DNA of 64,000 bases from JAWLBY01 sp041687455 (GTDB lineage: Bacteria > Pseudomonadota > Gammaproteobacteria > Xanthomonadales > Xanthomonadaceae). Of this stretch, positions 62,052 to 64,000 are shown one piece after another. Under the pieces are notes generated by a model, which saw only the letters and a program-made list of their open reading frames with translations, had not been told where the DNA came from and did not search any database. Where the stretch lies: NCBI GenBank assembly GCA_041687455.1, contig JAWLBY010000006.1, positions 62,001 to 126,000 on the forward strand, given 5' to 3'. Positions within the stretch are counted from its first letter, which is position 1. Every line of letters starts with the position of its first letter. The translations under genes and the position numbers were made by a program.

Positions 62052-62492
62052 CTACTCCTGCTCGTCGAGCGCCTTCGCGATCTGCCGCTTGCCCATGACG
62101 CGCACACGCGCGAGCTGCTCGATCTGGGCCCGACGCGGCCGGGCCTTTTCCTGCTCCCAGTTGTAGACGGACTGCCCGCTGACGCCGATCAGGCGGCCGA
62201 AATCCGCAGCGGACAACCCAAGCCGCTGGCGCAGCGAACGCAGTCCGGCGGCCGAGAAACGGGCCTTGCGTTCGGACGAATCCGCAACCGGCTCCTCAGT
62301 ATTCGCAGCGCGGCCGGCCTGACGGGTCACCGCCGCGAGCGCACGCGCCAGCTCTGCGCGCTGACGCTTCAGCTCGGCAATCTCGTGCCGCTGCGATGCA
62401 ATCTGCTTGCGCAGCGGATCCACCAGTCGGCGCGACTCTCGGCGCGAGATCCGGGCAATTTCGTCCTTCAATACTGCTGCAATATTGGCCAT
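62052..62492 (-). CDS. XRE-family helix-turn-helix regulator
   Basis: A 146-residue protein. The N-terminus MANIAAVLKDEIARISRRE and a coiled-coil stretch (about 30-65) precede a C-terminal helix-turn-helix (about 85-135, LRQRLGLSAADFGRLIGVSG and QSVYNWEQEKARPR). Similar proteins with this N-terminus are found as single regulators in proteobacteria. GGAGAG is well spaced before the ATG at 62492. No target site is obvious nearby. Confidence 0.88.
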   Translation of the reverse strand: MANIAAVLKDEIARISRRESRRLVDPLRKQIASQRHEIAELKRQRAELARALAAVTRQAGRAANTEEPVADSSERKARFSAAGLRSLRQRLGLSAADFGRLIGVSGQSVYNWEQEKARPRRAQIEQLARVRVMGKRQIAKALDEQE

Positions 62493-62771
62493 GCCACTCT
62501 CCATCGAATGGCATAACACTAACCCATTTCTTGCACTCGAAGCCATTGCCCGTTGCACGAAGAGGGTGTTGCGGCGCAGCGATGCGGCGGCAGAACGAGA
62601 TGATTCCGCGGCAAGACGATACCTTGACATGACCGATTCACGATCCGTTCGGTCGTTGCGATCGGCGGGAACGGCCCGATGGCGTCGTACAAGATGCGGC
62701 ACAAGTTTGGATTGGCTGTTCCGAAGTGCGGGTGCGGAACCGATCGGACCGACCGTTCGTCGGCTGCGATT

Positions 62772-63959
62772 TCAGCGCTGCCGGATTCGCTCGCCCGCAT
62801 TCAGGCCGCGATCGGGATGCACGACGACCCGGTCCCCGGGCGAGAGACCATCGACCACTTCGACCCACATGCCGCCATCGAGCCCGCGCACCACTGCGGT
62901 CGGTTCGACGCGGCCGCGCTCGATCCCGAACACCTGCCAGCCATCGCCCACCTGGAACAACGCACTCGATGGCACGCGAACGACGTCCCGGCGCCGATCC
63001 AGCACGAAGCGGGCGTCAACCCGGTAGCGATCGCCGAGCGAGCGCCGATGCTCCACCGGGGTGTCGATCGCGACGATGGTCCAGACCCGCTGTTCCTCGA
63101 CGCCGAGCGCCGACAATCGAGTGAATCCGCCCGGCTCGATCCGCACCACATGGCCGTCCAGCGCCGGCTGGCCGCCCCAGCGCAGCAATTGCACGGTCAT
63201 GCCCGGTCGCAGACGCACCGCATCGGCGCTGAGCACGTCGACTTCGACTTCGAGCTCGGTCGGGTCGCCGACTTCGAGCAACGGCTGACCGGCCGTCACC
63301 GGCTGCGCGCTCTCGTAATGCCGCTGCAACAGCACGCCCGCCACCGGCGACGTCAGCGTCAGTGCCGGCGCGCCGTCGACACGGTCGCTGCCGACCGACA
63401 GCACCGCCTGTGCGGCGTCGCGCTCGTGCGCGGCGGTGGCGACCCGGAAGCGCGCGGCGGCGACTTCGCGCTCGGCCTGCTGCAATGCGCGCGATGCACG
63501 TTCAGCCTGATCGGCCGCCAGCAGTTCCCGCTCGGCCAACCGACGCAGACGATCGGCGTCGGCGCGCGCCTGAGCCGCGACCGTCTCCGCGGCCTGCAGC
63601 GACTGTTGCGCGGTCCGCCGACGTGCTTCGGCGGCCTGCAGCGCGGAGGCGGCCTGCTCGCGACTGCGAGGGTCGAGCGCGGCGGCCGGCAGTGGATCCA
63701 GCACGACCAGCGGATCGCCGACCTCGACGCGGTCTCCCGGCTGCAGCAGGAGTCGGCGTGCCTGCGCGGCGACCGGAGCGCTCAGCAGGTAGCGGTCTCG
63801 GACCCGCGTGCGCCCTTCGGCCTCGAATGCCTGTTCGACTTCGCCGCGGTCGATCGTCGCGGTGTCGACCAGCCGCGCCTCCGGGCGCAAGGCCACGACC
63901 AGCAGCCCGGCGACCGCAGCCAGCACGAAACTCCAGCGCACGATGCGGGCGCGCGTCAT
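62772..63959 (-). CDS. HlyD-family periplasmic adaptor of an efflux ABC system
   Basis: A 395-residue membrane-fusion protein with one N-terminal helix (WSFVLAAVAGLLVVAL). The biotinyl-lipoyl halves (DRYLLSAPVAAQARRLLLQP and LTSPVAGVLLQRHYESAQPV) are split by a long helical hairpin (about 95-200), followed by a beta-barrel domain. GGAG precedes the ATG at 63959. The gene upstream ends three bases before it and is probably the permease partner. Confidence 0.9.
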   Translation of the reverse strand: MTRARIVRWSFVLAAVAGLLVVALRPEARLVDTATIDRGEVEQAFEAEGRTRVRDRYLLSAPVAAQARRLLLQPGDRVEVGDPLVVLDPLPAAALDPRSREQAASALQAAEARRRTAQQSLQAAETVAAQARADADRLRRLAERELLAADQAERASRALQQAEREVAAARFRVATAAHERDAAQAVLSVGSDRVDGAPALTLTSPVAGVLLQRHYESAQPVTAGQPLLEVGDPTELEVEVDVLSADAVRLRPGMTVQLLRWGGQPALDGHVVRIEPGGFTRLSALGVEEQRVWTIVAIDTPVEHRRSLGDRYRVDARFVLDRRRDVVRVPSSALFQVGDGWQVFGIERGRVEPTAVVRGLDGGMWVEVVDGLSPGDRVVVHPDRGLNAGERIRQR

Positions 63960-63962
63960 CGA

Positions 63963-64000
63963 CTACTCCTTGCTCTTCAGCACCGCGACCAGGTCCAGGT
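63963..64000 (-). CDS. C-terminal end of the gene upstream of the HlyD-type adaptor
   Basis: Only the last eleven codons are in the window (LDLVAVLKSKE, then TAG). Position three bases before an adaptor gene suggests an ABC transporter permease, but the fragment is too short to identify. Confidence 0.4.
   Translation of the reverse strand, partial: LDLVAVLKSKE

Overview
The window looks like a chromosomal segment of a high-GC gammaproteobacterium of the order Xanthomonadales (Lysobacterales). The reasons are the strong G/C third-position bias, the gene order lolC-lolD-comEC-exbB-exbD-msbA-lpxK-kdsB-phosphatase followed by uvrC-pgsA-tRNAs, the sdhCDAB-sdhE-ygfX block, and a GGGATTCGGGAT-type inverted repeat. 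The species cannot be named from sequence alone.

From 1 to 11.2 kb the window holds the 3' part of gyrA, a 1-Cys-like peroxiredoxin, an Hsp20 gene behind a textbook sigma-32 promoter, a CbpA-type DnaJ protein, a periplasmic phosphonate-type binding protein, ygfZ, and a complete succinate dehydrogenase locus. That locus has dedicated assembly genes: a 51-residue SdhAF4-like (DUF1674) gene ahead of sdhC, and sdhE plus ygfX behind sdhB. From 11.2 to 25 kb comes an envelope-biogenesis run with many 4-base overlaps (lipoprotein export LolCD, ComEC, ExbBD, MsbA, LpxK, KdsB), then a phosphatase, a thioredoxin/NHL-repeat protein, UvrC and PgsA. A roughly 250-bp MITE-like element sits between comEC and exbB.

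From 25.1 to 27.7 kb lie four tRNA genes (Gly, Cys, Leu, Val) around a membrane diguanylate cyclase. From the tRNA-Val to about 34.5 kb the sequence is a gene graveyard. It has a truncated DUF2971-like gene, an IS21-type end with a decayed istB, C-terminal scraps of EAL and GGDEF domains, a frameshifted serine hydrolase, and MBL/YkgJ fragments. Two intact genes survive in it: a PhoD-type phosphatase and a lower-GC class C serine hydrolase.

From 34.8 to 40.4 kb a cyclase-kinase-TPR protein is followed by a 109-residue protein, decayed copies of that small gene, and a second cyclase-kinase protein that has lost its catalytic residues. From 43.7 to 50.2 kb an apparent operon encodes a thermostable-hemolysin-family protein, an AMP-forming ligase, a haem-oxygenase-like di-iron enzyme, an SDR and a secreted protein. 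It ends in a PmrA/PmrB-type two-component system and begins behind a PmrA-like operator. I consider this the best candidate for an undescribed system.

From 52.3 to 59.3 kb a partner-switching system (anti-sigma-type kinase, STAS protein, cyclase-like protein, SpoIIE-type phosphatase) surrounds a fatty acid hydroxylase, a sensor-only paralogue of the phosphatase input domain, and an MFS transporter. The window ends with an MscS-type channel, a small partner gene, an XRE regulator, and a HlyD-type adaptor whose upstream partner runs off the edge.
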